Assembly: GCF_001613325.1 (NCBI RefSeq)
Contig: NZ_BDCD01000036.1
Coordinates: forward strand, 39,273-103,272
Length of the DNA: 64,000 nt
Reading direction: 5' to 3'
Source of the DNA: Nocardia yamanashiensis NBRC 100130
Lineage (GTDB): Bacteria; Actinomycetota; Actinomycetes; Mycobacteriales; Mycobacteriaceae
Shown: piece after piece, positions 42,735 to 50,984 of the stretch
Layout of the letters: the number at the start of each line of letters is the position of its first letter
Numbering within the stretch: position 1 is the first letter of the stretch
Made by a program: the position numbers and the translations under genes
Notes under the pieces: generated by a model
Seen by the model: the letters and a program-made list of their open reading frames with translations, nothing else
The model's database searches: none
What the model was told of the DNA's origin: nothing

Positions 42735-43679
42735 ATGACGAAACCCATCCTCGAACCGTCGGCGCAGCAGTTCGCCGACGCCACCGCCCGGCCGCCGCTC
42801 CTGTACGAACTCGGCGTCGCAGGCGCCCGCAAGGTCCTCGATGACGTGCAGGCGGCGCCGATCGACAAACTTCCCGTGCGGGACAAGTGGATCACCGTAC
42901 CCGCCGAAGTCGGGGATGTACGGGTCCGCATCGTCAAACCCGTTGACGCGGACGGTGATCTGCCCGCGATCCTGTACATCCACGGCGGCGGCTGGGTGCT
43001 CGGCAATGCCGGCACGCACGACCGGCTGGTGCGGGAGCTGGCCGTCGGGGCCCGGGCCGCGCTCGTGTTCGTGGAGTACGACCGGTCGCCCGAGGCGCGC
43101 TATCCGGTCGCGATCGAGCAGGCCTACGCCACCGCGCGATGGATCACCGAACACGGCGCGAGCGAAGGTCTGGATGCGTCCAGGCTGGCGGTGGCCGGAG
43201 ATTCGGTGGGCGGCAATATGACCGCGGCCGTGACGATCCTGGCCGAGCACCGCGGCGATGTGCGGTTCGTCCACCAGTCGCTCTACTACCCGGTCACCGA
43301 CGCCGGTCAGGACACGCCGAGCTACCGCGAGTTCGCCGACGGCCCCAACCTCACGGCCAAGGCGATGGCGTGGTTCTGGGACGCGTATCTGCCGGACCCC
43401 GAAGGCCGTGACGAGATCACCGCCTCACCGCTGCGGGCCCGCCTCGAGGACCTGGCCGGGCTGCCCGAGGCGTTCCTGGTCGTGGACGAGAACGACGTCC
43501 TGCGCGATGAGGGAGAAGCCTACGGCCGCAAGCTCGCCCAGGCCGGAGTGCGGACCACCAGCGTCCGCTACAACGGCACCCTGCACGACTTCATGATGCT
43601 CAACCCGGTGCGCGACACCGCGGCCTCGAGCGCCGCGATCGAACAGGCCATCCGCGTGCTGCGGGCCGCGCTGCACTGA
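42735..43679 (+). CDS. Alpha/beta hydrolase of the hormone-sensitive-lipase family
   Basis: Family IV-type esterase of 314 residues. HGGGW near residue 82 forms the oxyanion hole, GDSVGGN near 154 carries the nucleophilic serine, and LVVDENDVL and GTLHDFMML near the end supply the acid and histidine. GGAAAGG precedes the ATG. It directly follows the sigma-factor gene, behind an ECF41-like promoter, and 35 bases before a second esterase. Likely cytoplasmic hydrolysis of short-chain esters; substrate unknown. Confidence 0.9.
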   Translation: MTKPILEPSAQQFADATARPPLLYELGVAGARKVLDDVQAAPIDKLPVRDKWITVPAEVGDVRVRIVKPVDADGDLPAILYIHGGGWVLGNAGTHDRLVRELAVGARAALVFVEYDRSPEARYPVAIEQAYATARWITEHGASEGLDASRLAVAGDSVGGNMTAAVTILAEHRGDVRFVHQSLYYPVTDAGQDTPSYREFADGPNLTAKAMAWFWDAYLPDPEGRDEITASPLRARLEDLAGLPEAFLVVDENDVLRDEGEAYGRKLAQAGVRTTSVRYNGTLHDFMMLNPVRDTAASSAAIEQAIRVLRAALH

Positions 43680-43714
43680 CTCGACCAACCCCCTCCCCCG
43701 GAAGAGAGAATGAA

Positions 43715-44446
43715 ATGACCCATCAGAAGCCCACCGTCGTCCTCGTGCACGGCGCGTTCGCGGAGTCCGCCAGCTGGTCCGGCGTCGTGGAACGCTTGCG
43801 GGCCAGGTCCATCGAGGTGGTCGCCGCCGCCAACCCGTTGCGCGACCTGCCCGGCGACGCCGCCTACCTGCGTGATGTGATCGCGAGCATCGACACCCCG
43901 GTCGTGCTGGTCGGCCATTCCTACGGCGGCCTGGTCATCACCGAGGCGGCCACCGGCAACGACAGGGTCGCCGCGCTCGTCTACGTCTGCGCGTTCGCGC
44001 CCGAAGCCGGCGAGTCCGCGCTGGAGCTGTCGGGCAAATTCCCGGGCAGCACCCTCGGCGAGGCACTCACCGCCTATCCGATCACCGGCGGCGGCAACGA
44101 ATTCGCCATTCGGCCCGAGGCGTTCCATCACCAGTTCGCCGCCGACGTACCGGCCGCCACCGCCGCGGTGATGAGCGCGACCCAGCGCCCCGTCACCGAG
44201 CTCGCCCTGACCACGGGCTTGCCGGCGCCGACCCCGGCCTGGAAATCGGTCCCGTCCTGGTTCGTCTTCAGCGACGCGGACCTCAATATCCCGGTGGCCC
44301 TGCACCGTTTTATGGCCGCCCGGGCCGCGGCCAAGGGCACCCGCGAGGTACCGGGTGCTTCGCACGCGCTGTCGGTGTCCCAGCCGGACGCGGTGGCGGC
44401 ATCGATCCTCGATGCGGTGCGTGCGACCACACCCGCGCACGCCTGA
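43715..44446 (+). CDS. Alpha/beta hydrolase (EstC/methylesterase-like)
   Basis: This 243-residue compact hydrolase has VLVHGAFAESASW near residue 10, the nucleophile elbow LVGHSYGGLVITEAA near 68 and GASHALSVSQPDAVAASI with the histidine near 215. It resembles bacterial EstC-type and plant methylesterase-type proteins that lack a lid. GGAAGAGAG precedes the start. It is the second gene of the ECF41-controlled unit and is followed by a strong terminator. Confidence 0.9.
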   Translation: MTHQKPTVVLVHGAFAESASWSGVVERLRARSIEVVAAANPLRDLPGDAAYLRDVIASIDTPVVLVGHSYGGLVITEAATGNDRVAALVYVCAFAPEAGESALELSGKFPGSTLGEALTAYPITGGGNEFAIRPEAFHHQFAADVPAATAAVMSATQRPVTELALTTGLPAPTPAWKSVPSWFVFSDADLNIPVALHRFMAARAAAKGTREVPGASHALSVSQPDAVAASILDAVRATTPAHA

Positions 44447-44464
44447 CCGGTACGCACGGCACGT

Positions 44465-44509
44465 CACTGAGCCGCAGTCGGCCGAAACCGGCTGCGGCTC
44501 AGTGCTTTT
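44465..44509 (+). terminator. Rho-independent terminator of the esterase operon
   Basis: CACTGAGCCGCAG at 44465-44477 pairs perfectly with CTGCGGCTCAGTG at 44492-44504 (13 bp), followed by CTTTT. Confidence 0.85.
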
Positions 44510-44542
44510 CCTCTCCACCGAACGCTTCAGGAAGTACTGACC

Positions 44543-45742
44543 ATGAACACGAACCCACGTCCTGCCGACCGGAGAGGGCCGCTGCGGGTCCGAATGCGCG
44601 GCCGGTCGATCGACGAACCGCATCGGGCGGCGACCGGGCTGGAGCTGCTGTTCGACCTCACCTTCGTGGTCGCGGTCGCCGGTATCGTCGCGCAGCTCGG
44701 CCACGCCATCGGCGCGGGGCATCCGATGCCGGCGCTGGCGCCGTTTCTCCAGGTGTTCTTCGCCATCTGGTGGGCGTGGATGAACTTCACCTGGTTCGCC
44801 TCCTCCTACGACACCGACGATGTGCCGTACCGGCTGCTGACCCTGCTGCAGATGGCGGGCGTGCTGGTGCTGGCGGCCGGTGTGCCCGCCGCGTTCGAGC
44901 ACGACGACTACACCGCCATCACCATCGGCTATCTGGTGATGCGGAGTTGCCTTGTCGTGCAATGGTTACGCGCGGCACACGGGGACCCGGCGAGCCGCCG
45001 CACCGCGCTGCGCTACGCGACGGGCATCGCGGTGCTGGAGGCGCTGTGGCTGGTGCGGCTCGCCCTGGCCGCGGCCGGCGCGCTGCCGGATCTCGTGTCG
45101 CGGCCGGTGTTCCTGCTGCTGGTCGCCGCGGAACTGGCGGTGCCGGTGTGGGCCGAGCGGGACGGCGGCACCGCATGGCATCCGCACCATATCGCCGAGC
45201 GCTACACGCTTTTCACGATCATTCTGCTCGGTGAGAGCGTGCTCGCGGTGTCCTCCGGAGTGGCCGAGGCACTCGATGGTGGTTTCCATCCGGCACTGGT
45301 GGTGGTCGCTTTGTCGGGGCTGGTGCTGCTGTTCGTCCTGTGGTGGCTCTACGACCTGCAGCCCGGCGGTGCGGGCCTGGCCGAACGCCGCACCTGGTCG
45401 TTCCTGTGGGGCTACAGCCATTACGCGATCTTCGCGGCGCTGGCGGCGCTCGGCGCGGGGTTGGAAGTTGCCGTGCGCGAGAGCGACGGCCGCGGCACGT
45501 CCGCGCTCACCGGTGGCTTCGCGGTGGCGATTCCCGCGGCTTTGTTCCTGATCCTGCTGTGGGCGGCGCATGCCGGGTTGGCGTCGGTGTCGCGCATTCG
45601 CCCGCGCGTACTGTGCACCGCGGCGGCGCTGATCCTGCTCACGCCGCTCGCCACCGCGAGCTTCCCGGTCGCCACGGTGGCGGCGATCGCCCTCGTCGCC
45701 AGCGGGGCCCTCGCGCTCGCCCTGCGTGCCCCGGCGGTGTGA
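44543..45742 (+). CDS. Low-temperature-requirement A (LtrA) family membrane protein
   Basis: The 399-residue polytopic protein has about 11-12 membrane helices and the LtrA signature at its start (ATGLELLFDLTFVVAVAGIVAQLGHAI). The later HHIAERYTLFTIILLGESVLAVSSG segment is the other strongly conserved block. LtrA was named for cold-sensitive mutants in Listeria, and its biochemical role is still unknown. AGGAAG lies eight bases before the ATG. A terminator separates it from the esterase gene and another follows it, so it is a single-gene unit. Confidence 0.9.
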   Translation: MNTNPRPADRRGPLRVRMRGRSIDEPHRAATGLELLFDLTFVVAVAGIVAQLGHAIGAGHPMPALAPFLQVFFAIWWAWMNFTWFASSYDTDDVPYRLLTLLQMAGVLVLAAGVPAAFEHDDYTAITIGYLVMRSCLVVQWLRAAHGDPASRRTALRYATGIAVLEALWLVRLALAAAGALPDLVSRPVFLLLVAAELAVPVWAERDGGTAWHPHHIAERYTLFTIILLGESVLAVSSGVAEALDGGFHPALVVVALSGLVLLFVLWWLYDLQPGGAGLAERRTWSFLWGYSHYAIFAALAALGAGLEVAVRESDGRGTSALTGGFAVAIPAALFLILLWAAHAGLASVSRIRPRVLCTAAALILLTPLATASFPVATVAAIALVASGALALALRAPAV

Positions 45743-45746
45743 ACAA

Positions 45747-45777
45747 GGGGTACGGGCGCTCGAAGCGCCCGTACCCC
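45747..45777. terminator. Bidirectional terminator after ltrA
   Basis: A perfect 14-bp stem, GGGGTACGGGCGCT against AGCGCCCGTACCCC with a CGA loop, lies between the convergent ltrA and flavoprotein genes. Confidence 0.85.
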
Positions 45778-45781
45778 AGCA

Positions 45782-47515
45782 TTATTCGACCAGTTTTCCC
45801 GCGCTGGAGACATCCCGCATGAGCGGCGCGATGTCCTCGGGAACCTCGGGAATCGATTCGCGTTCGAGCCGGCCGGGCCCCGACCACACCAGGTTCACCC
45901 GCAGTGCCGGATCCAGCTCCGGATAGTCGGAACGGTTGTGGCAGCCGCAGGTCTCGCGGCGTTCGAGGGCGGCCTCCAGGGTGGCGCGCGCCGCGAGCAT
46001 CGAGGACTTCAGATCGAAAGCGTGCGCCAGATCCTGGAACCCGGCGGCATCGGGGTGCACACCGATATTCGCCGCTCGTTCCTCGACCTCGCCGAGTTCG
46101 GACAACCCCTGCCGCAGGCCGGTCTCGTCGCGCACCACGCCGGCGTGTTCGGTCATGGTGTTGCGCAATGCCCGTTGCAGGGCGCGAACGTTTTCTCGCC
46201 CGTCGGCTGCCAGCAGGCCGTCGACCTCCCCACGCGCCTCGTCGACCGCGGCGACCGAACGTTGTTGCGCGGACAGCTCGTTCGAGTACCGGGCTGCCGC
46301 CTCACCGACGATGCGGCCGTAGACGAGCAGCTCGATCAGCGAGTTGCCGCCGAGCCGGTTCGCACCGTGCAGGCCGCTGGAGGCCTCGCCGATGGCGTAG
46401 AGACCCTCGACCCCGGTGCCGTGGTCCTCGGATCGAACCCACACCCCGCCCATCGAATAGTGGGCGGTGGGCGCGATCTCGATGGGATCGCGGGTGATGT
46501 CGAGCATCTGCAGTTCGAGCATCGTCTGATAGACCCGCGGCAGCCGCCGCATGATGGTCTCGCGCGGCAGATGCGAAACATCGAGCCACACACCACCGTT
46601 CGGCGTTCCACGCCCTTCCTTGATCTCGGTGTAGGCGGCGAGCGCTACCCGGTCCCGGGTGGACAGTTCCATGCGTTCGGGGTCGTACCGTTTCATGAAC
46701 CGTTCCCCGGCGGCGTTGCGCAGGATGCCGCCTTCGCCACGCGCCGCCTCGGACACCAGTGTGCCCGCCGCGTTCTCGGGTTCGATGAGCCCGGAGGGAT
46801 GGAACTGCACCAGCTCCGGGTCCCGGATGCGGGCGCCGGCCAGCACCGCCAGGCGGAACGAGTCGCCGGTGTTCTCGTCGCGGCGCGAGGAGGTGCGCCG
46901 CCAGATGCGGGTGTGTCCCCCGGCGGCCAGGATCACCGCGTCGGCGTGGAACACATAGCGGGATCCGGTGTCGAGATCGAACCCGTACGCGCCGAAGACC
47001 ACGTTGTCGCGCACCAGGATCCGGGTCACATAGCAGGTGTCGATGATCGGGATGCCGAGCAGCGCGGCGCGGTTCACCAGGGTGCGCTGGATCTCCAACC
47101 CGGTGTAGTCGCCGGCGAAGGCGGTGCGCCGGTAGGTGTGCGCGCCGAAGAACCGCTGCGAGATCCGCCCGTCGGATTCCCGGGCGAAGGGCATCCCCCA
47201 CCGTTCCAGGTCCTCGATGCCGCGGGCGGCGTTCGCGGCGACCACCCGCACGATATCGGGGCGGGCCAGCAGATAACTCTCGGTGATGGTGTCGGCGGCG
47301 TGCTGCTGCCAGCTGTCCTCGACGTCCATGGTCGACAGAGCAGCATTGATACCGCCCGCGGCCAAGGTGGTGTGGGCGTCGGCTTTGGGTCGTTTGCCGA
47401 GCACGATGACGTCCACGCCGCGTTCGGCCAGCTCGATCGCGGCGCGCAAGCCGGCGCCGCCGGTGCCGATGACGAGCACGGACGTCGCGAACCGGCGTTC
47501 GTCCGGAGTAACCAT
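45782..47515 (-). CDS. FAD-dependent SdhA/FrdA/NadB-family oxidoreductase
   Basis: Flavoprotein subunit-like enzyme of 577 residues. It has the FAD-binding VLVIGTGGAGLRAAIELAERG near residue 13, ADAHTTLAAGGINAAL whose His48 is at the covalent-FAD position of succinate dehydrogenase, QFHPSG, SEAARGEGGIL, HYSMGGVWV and GEASSGLHGANRLGGNSL. The C-terminal domain contains RRETCGCHNRSDYPELDP. No iron-sulfur or cytochrome subunit is nearby, so it is not a standard complex II. It could be a soluble fumarate-reductase or aspartate-oxidase-like dehydrogenase. It is last in a four-gene minus-strand run that begins at the ferritin-like gene. Confidence 0.88.
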   Translation of the reverse strand: MVTPDERRFATSVLVIGTGGAGLRAAIELAERGVDVIVLGKRPKADAHTTLAAGGINAALSTMDVEDSWQQHAADTITESYLLARPDIVRVVAANAARGIEDLERWGMPFARESDGRISQRFFGAHTYRRTAFAGDYTGLEIQRTLVNRAALLGIPIIDTCYVTRILVRDNVVFGAYGFDLDTGSRYVFHADAVILAAGGHTRIWRRTSSRRDENTGDSFRLAVLAGARIRDPELVQFHPSGLIEPENAAGTLVSEAARGEGGILRNAAGERFMKRYDPERMELSTRDRVALAAYTEIKEGRGTPNGGVWLDVSHLPRETIMRRLPRVYQTMLELQMLDITRDPIEIAPTAHYSMGGVWVRSEDHGTGVEGLYAIGEASSGLHGANRLGGNSLIELLVYGRIVGEAAARYSNELSAQQRSVAAVDEARGEVDGLLAADGRENVRALQRALRNTMTEHAGVVRDETGLRQGLSELGEVEERAANIGVHPDAAGFQDLAHAFDLKSSMLAARATLEAALERRETCGCHNRSDYPELDPALRVNLVWSGPGRLERESIPEVPEDIAPLMRDVSSAGKLVE

Positions 47516-47578
47516 CGTTTCATTTCCCTTCGAACGGAACCGATGCGCGGGCGGCTCGCGGCCGCCCGCGCGATCAGC

Positions 47579-48322
47579 TCACTGACGAGCCAGCCACTCC
47601 GACAGTCGGATTCGCGCCAGGTGCGCGCCCGGTCCGGGCAGCAGGCTGTCCTGCTTCAGGACGGCTCCGAAGTAGCGGGCCTGCGGATCGGTGATGACCT
47701 CGCGCACATCCTTGCGCGCCCGCAGTACGGTGCCGATCCACTGATCCATGCCGAACACCTCGGGTCCGCCGATCTCGAGGGTGCCGTTGAGCGGAGCGCC
47801 CGCGGCGGTCGCCCCGACCACCGGCGCCACCTCCTCGGCGGCGATCGGCTGCACGCCCGCGCCGGGCAGCCGGATCTTGCCGTCGACGGTCGCGGAATCG
47901 GCGATGCCCCCGGCGAATTCGAAGAACTGCGTCGAGTGCACGAGCGAATACGGCAGCCCCGAACCCTTGATCAGTTCCTCCTGCGCCACCTTCGCCCGCA
48001 GGTATCCGGACTCGGGCAGGCGGTCGGTGCCGACCACCGACAGCGCGACATAGTGCCCGACGCCAGCCGCCTCGGCCGCCTGCAGCAGGTTGGTGGTGGA
48101 GGTGCGGAAGAAGTTCATGACGTCGTCGTCGGCGAACGACGGCGAATTGGAAACGTCGACAACGACGTTCGCGTCCTGCAGCACCTCCTTCACGCCTTCG
48201 CCGGTCAGCGTGTTCACGCCGGTGTTCGGGGCGGCCGCTACCGCCTGGTGGCCGTGCTCGTTGAGACGGGTGACGACCTGCGAGCCGATCAGGCCGGTGC
48301 CGCCGATGACGACGATCTTCAT
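47579..48322 (-). CDS. NmrA-like NAD(P)-binding protein (atypical SDR)
   Basis: The 247-residue protein starts with the dinucleotide motif VIGGTGLIGSQVVTRLNEHGH, then VVDVSNSPSF and GVGHYVALSVVGTDRLPESGYLRAKVAQEELI, as in SDRa5/NmrA-like proteins that bind NAD(P) and often act as redox sensors or reductases. The catalytic tyrosine of classical SDRs is in the YLRAK segment. GGAAGGA precedes the ATG, which overlaps the stop of the upstream hydrolase (ATGA). Such NAD(P)-binding 'epimerase-like' proteins are frequent partners of ECF41 sigma factors. Confidence 0.9.
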   Translation of the reverse strand: MKIVVIGGTGLIGSQVVTRLNEHGHQAVAAAPNTGVNTLTGEGVKEVLQDANVVVDVSNSPSFADDDVMNFFRTSTTNLLQAAEAAGVGHYVALSVVGTDRLPESGYLRAKVAQEELIKGSGLPYSLVHSTQFFEFAGGIADSATVDGKIRLPGAGVQPIAAEEVAPVVGATAAGAPLNGTLEIGGPEVFGMDQWIGTVLRARKDVREVITDPQARYFGAVLKQDSLLPGPGAHLARIRLSEWLARQ

Positions 48323-49311
48323 GCTCGATCCTTCCGTGGGAATGTTGCGGTGGGGCTGGTGAGAGTGCCCTGTATCGAGGACAAGGCGGACCGCGAACTC
48401 GTGACATCGACCTCGCGTGCGAGCCGGTCCGCGTCGAGGACGGCCCGGGCGAACTCCGCCGGAGCCTCCTGCGGCACGTTGTGTCCGACACCGTCGAGGA
48501 CGAGGTGTTCATAGGGGCCGATGAACTTGTCGCGGTATGACTTTCCATCCTTGGCCGCGCCGTCGAAATCGCTGCCGATGCTGACGGCCGGGACGGTGAT
48601 GGCGGGCGCAGCGGCCAGGCGCCGTTCGTAGTCGTCGTAGCGGGGCTCGCCCGGGTCCAGGCTCAGCCGCCAGCGGTAGTTGGAGATGACGACATCGACA
48701 TGGTCGGGGTTGTCGAAGGCGGCGGCGGTGCGGTCATAGGTGGCGTCGTCGAAGTCCCACTGCGGGGAGGCGCGCTGCCAGATCAACCGGTTGAATTCGT
48801 AGCGATTGCGGCTGTAGCCGCGGCGGCCGCGTTCGGTGGCGAAGTAGTACAGGTACCACCAGCCGAGTTCGGCCCCGGGCGAGAGCGGCTGCTGCTGGGC
48901 CTCGCGCTGGGTGAGGATGTATCCGCTGACCGGCACGATCGCCCGGCATCGCCGCGGCCACAGCGCGGCGATGACGTCGACTGCCCTTGCACCCCAGTCG
49001 AATCCGCCGAGAATCGCGGACTCGATGTGCAGGGCGTCCATGAAATCGACGATGTCGCGGGCGATGGCGGACTGCTGGCCGTTGCGCACGATCCGATCGG
49101 ACGAGAATCTGGTGGGACCGTATCCGCGCAGGTACGGCACGAGCACCCGGTATCCCGCGTGGACCAGCAGCGGCGCGACGTCGGTGAAGCTGTGCACGTC
49201 GTAGGGCCAGCCATGCAGCAGGATGACCGGTGATGCGGTGGCGGGACCGTATTCGAGGTAGGCGACATTCAGCAGACCCGCGTCGATCCGCTGCGGTTGA
49301 GGCGTGGGCAT
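48319..49311 (-). CDS. Alpha/beta hydrolase (epoxide-hydrolase/haloalkane-dehalogenase-like)
   Basis: This 330-residue hydrolase has VILLHGWPYDVHSF (HGxP motif) near residue 30 and GGFDWGARAVDVIAALWP near 102, where the nucleophile position holds Asp rather than Ser. It also has YEHLVLDGVGHNVPQEAPAEFARAV with the histidine near 290. HGWP plus an Asp nucleophile matches epoxide hydrolases and dehalogenases. It follows the ferritin-like gene by four bases and overlaps the NmrA-like gene, so the three are one operon. Substrate unknown. Confidence 0.9.
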   Translation of the reverse strand: MPTPQPQRIDAGLLNVAYLEYGPATASPVILLHGWPYDVHSFTDVAPLLVHAGYRVLVPYLRGYGPTRFSSDRIVRNGQQSAIARDIVDFMDALHIESAILGGFDWGARAVDVIAALWPRRCRAIVPVSGYILTQREAQQQPLSPGAELGWWYLYYFATERGRRGYSRNRYEFNRLIWQRASPQWDFDDATYDRTAAAFDNPDHVDVVISNYRWRLSLDPGEPRYDDYERRLAAAPAITVPAVSIGSDFDGAAKDGKSYRDKFIGPYEHLVLDGVGHNVPQEAPAEFARAVLDADRLAREVDVTSSRSALSSIQGTLTSPTATFPRKDRA

Positions 49312-49315
49312 GCGA

Positions 49316-50356
49316 CTACTCCCGGTCCTCGGGCGCCACGTATTCGAATGTCGGTCCCGCCGTGGTGCGTCCGTCGCCGCTGGGCATCTTCATCAGGGCC
49401 TGGGCTTGAGATTTCAGGGCGTACATCGCGCCGACCGCGTCGCGCATCTGCGACGGGCTGCCGTTGAAGGTGTCCTCGAGGAGGTACAGCAGCAGGCAGT
49501 AGGTGTTGTCGAATTCGCGCTGCGCGGCGCGGATCGGACTGTCCTCGGGATAGTCGGTGCTGCTCGGATTGATGCGCATCGGCTGAACCTTGGTGAAGTC
49601 CAGCTGGATCGGTTCGCCGGTCGGCCCGGACCGGGGCGTGTCGCCCGGACGGAAGCGCCGGCCTTCCTTCAGTTCCAGGAAGCGGTAGTAGTGCGCGACC
49701 TGATCGCGTTCGGGGTCGATGACGTCCTTGTCGCCATCCCACACCTCGGTCGGGGAAGCGCCCTCGCCCTGCTCGACGATCTCGGCCAGTGCGGCGAGCG
49801 CGGATTTCAGGTCCCGCACCGGAATCACCTGTCCGCCACCACTGCTGAAATGCATCTCGTCGAGTTGCCGCTTGGGATCGCCGCTGAACACCGCGTCCTC
49901 GCCGAGGGCGTCGACCAGGGTGCGCAGCCCGTTCTCGATGGCCGCGTAGAACTGCCCGATCGTGTGGTAGCGGTCGCCTTCGGGCTGGGCGCCGACCGAT
50001 GCGGGGCGCTCGACGGCCAGGAACAACTCCAGCGAATCCGGGCCGAACGGCGCGAGATTCAGCTGTATGGACGGGTCACTGTGCGGCAGCGGATGCGGGT
50101 AGGACGGCAGCAGTTCGGGCGCGTCGAGCTTGGGTGCACCGCCGACGGCATTGAGCAGATTCGCCGCCAGCGCCAGATGCAGCATCTCCTCCACGAACAC
50201 GCTGCCGATCACCTGTGCCGCTTCGGCATTGGCGGCCGGATCCAGGGAGTACAACGCGCACAGATAGGGCGGAATGGTCGCGTGTTCCAATTCGATCGCC
50301 CATTGCAGATGACGCCGCAAGTCCTCCAGCGTCTCGATGGGGTCGGCGATACCCAT
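49316..50356 (-). CDS. Ferritin-like protein of the VioB/iminophenyl-pyruvate dimer synthase type
   Basis: A 346-residue protein whose N-terminal half looks like a ferritin-like four-helix bundle of the VioB-associated type: LRRHLQWAIELEHATIPPYLCALYSL near residue 15 and VIGSVFVEEMLHLALAANLLNAVGG near 50, supplying E..H and EE..H iron ligands. Similar domains occur in violacein/rebeccamycin imine dimer synthases and in many uncharacterised actinobacterial proteins. AGAAGAGG lies seven bases before the ATG at 50356. It is the first gene of a minus-strand operon behind an ECF41-like promoter and is divergent from the cupin gene. Confidence 0.85.
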   Translation of the reverse strand: MGIADPIETLEDLRRHLQWAIELEHATIPPYLCALYSLDPAANAEAAQVIGSVFVEEMLHLALAANLLNAVGGAPKLDAPELLPSYPHPLPHSDPSIQLNLAPFGPDSLELFLAVERPASVGAQPEGDRYHTIGQFYAAIENGLRTLVDALGEDAVFSGDPKRQLDEMHFSSGGGQVIPVRDLKSALAALAEIVEQGEGASPTEVWDGDKDVIDPERDQVAHYYRFLELKEGRRFRPGDTPRSGPTGEPIQLDFTKVQPMRINPSSTDYPEDSPIRAAQREFDNTYCLLLYLLEDTFNGSPSQMRDAVGAMYALKSQAQALMKMPSGDGRTTAGPTFEYVAPEDRE

Positions 50357-50403
50357 GGTCGAACCTCTTCTCGGCAGATCGTCCGGATGTGTGTCGACAA
50401 CTT

Positions 50404-50431
50404 GGACAGGGCAGCTCGGCGAAGCGTGACA
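50404..50431 (-). promoter_or_regulatory. ECF41-like promoter of the ferritin-like operon
   Basis: On the minus strand TGTCACG (50431-50425) is followed by CTGTCC (50409-50404), with 16 bases between GTCAC and CTGTCC, then AAGTTGTCGAC. The spacing equals that of the other copies. Confidence 0.6.
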
Positions 50432-50467
50432 GCCGCCCGCGCCCGCCCCCGCCATCTCGCCGGGTCG

Positions 50468-50495
50468 TGTCACAACCCGCGGTCGTCCCCGGTCC
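50468..50495 (+). promoter_or_regulatory. ECF41-like promoter of the cupin operon
   Basis: TGTCACA at 50468-50474 equals the known ECF41 -35 consensus. CGGTCC follows at 50490-50495, then TTGTTTTCGAC. The cupin ATG is 39 bases downstream. Confidence 0.7.
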
Positions 50496-50534
50496 TTGTT
50501 TTCGACCCTGCGGAACGGCTTGTGAGGAGTACCG

Positions 50535-50966
50535 ATGACCGAGGCAGCATCGACAGCGAAGAGCAGCGTGTGGGAGACCGCGTTCACGGTCGTGCAGGAG
50601 GCCGTGCCGCCGTTCATTCCTGATGGGGCGCATGCGATGACGGTGGTCATCGCCTATCCGCCGGGTGATCCGGGTGCGCCGCCGCACCGGCATCCGGGCG
50701 GGCCCGCGTTCGGCTACGTCATCGACGGCGAGATGCGCTTCGAACTCGAAGGGCAGGCGCCACGCGTCATCCGGGCCGGAGAAGCCTTCTGGGAACCCGG
50801 CGGCGACGTCATCCACTATTCGGACGGCAACAACCGCGACGATATCGGGCTGCGTTTCGTCGTCACCATGATCTGCGATCCGGCCCAGCCGATGCTGGCG
50901 CTCGTCGAGGAAGACGAACTGCGCGCCCGCGCCGGCCGGCGTGTTCCGGCCGCACCGAAAGAATAA
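50535..50966 (+). CDS. Cupin-domain protein
   Basis: The 143-residue protein has a single cupin barrel. The two cupin motifs are visible as PPHRHPGGPAFGYVIDGEMRFELEG (metal-binding H-x-H and later E) near residues 53-77 and GEAFWEPGGDVIHYSDG near 87. AGGAGT lies four bases before the ATG. It starts the + strand half of a divergent pair with the ferritin-like gene, both behind ECF41-like promoters. Possible roles are dioxygenase-like or ligand-binding; unknown. Confidence 0.9.
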   Translation: MTEAASTAKSSVWETAFTVVQEAVPPFIPDGAHAMTVVIAYPPGDPGAPPHRHPGGPAFGYVIDGEMRFELEGQAPRVIRAGEAFWEPGGDVIHYSDGNNRDDIGLRFVVTMICDPAQPMLALVEEDELRARAGRRVPAAPKE

Positions 50967-50984
50967 GCGAGGGAGGCCATTTCG

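Noticed and set aside
45938..48514. Plus-strand open frame of about 858 codons opposite the flavoprotein and NmrA-like genes
   Set aside because: Antisense shadow; both minus-strand genes have full motifs and ribosome sites.
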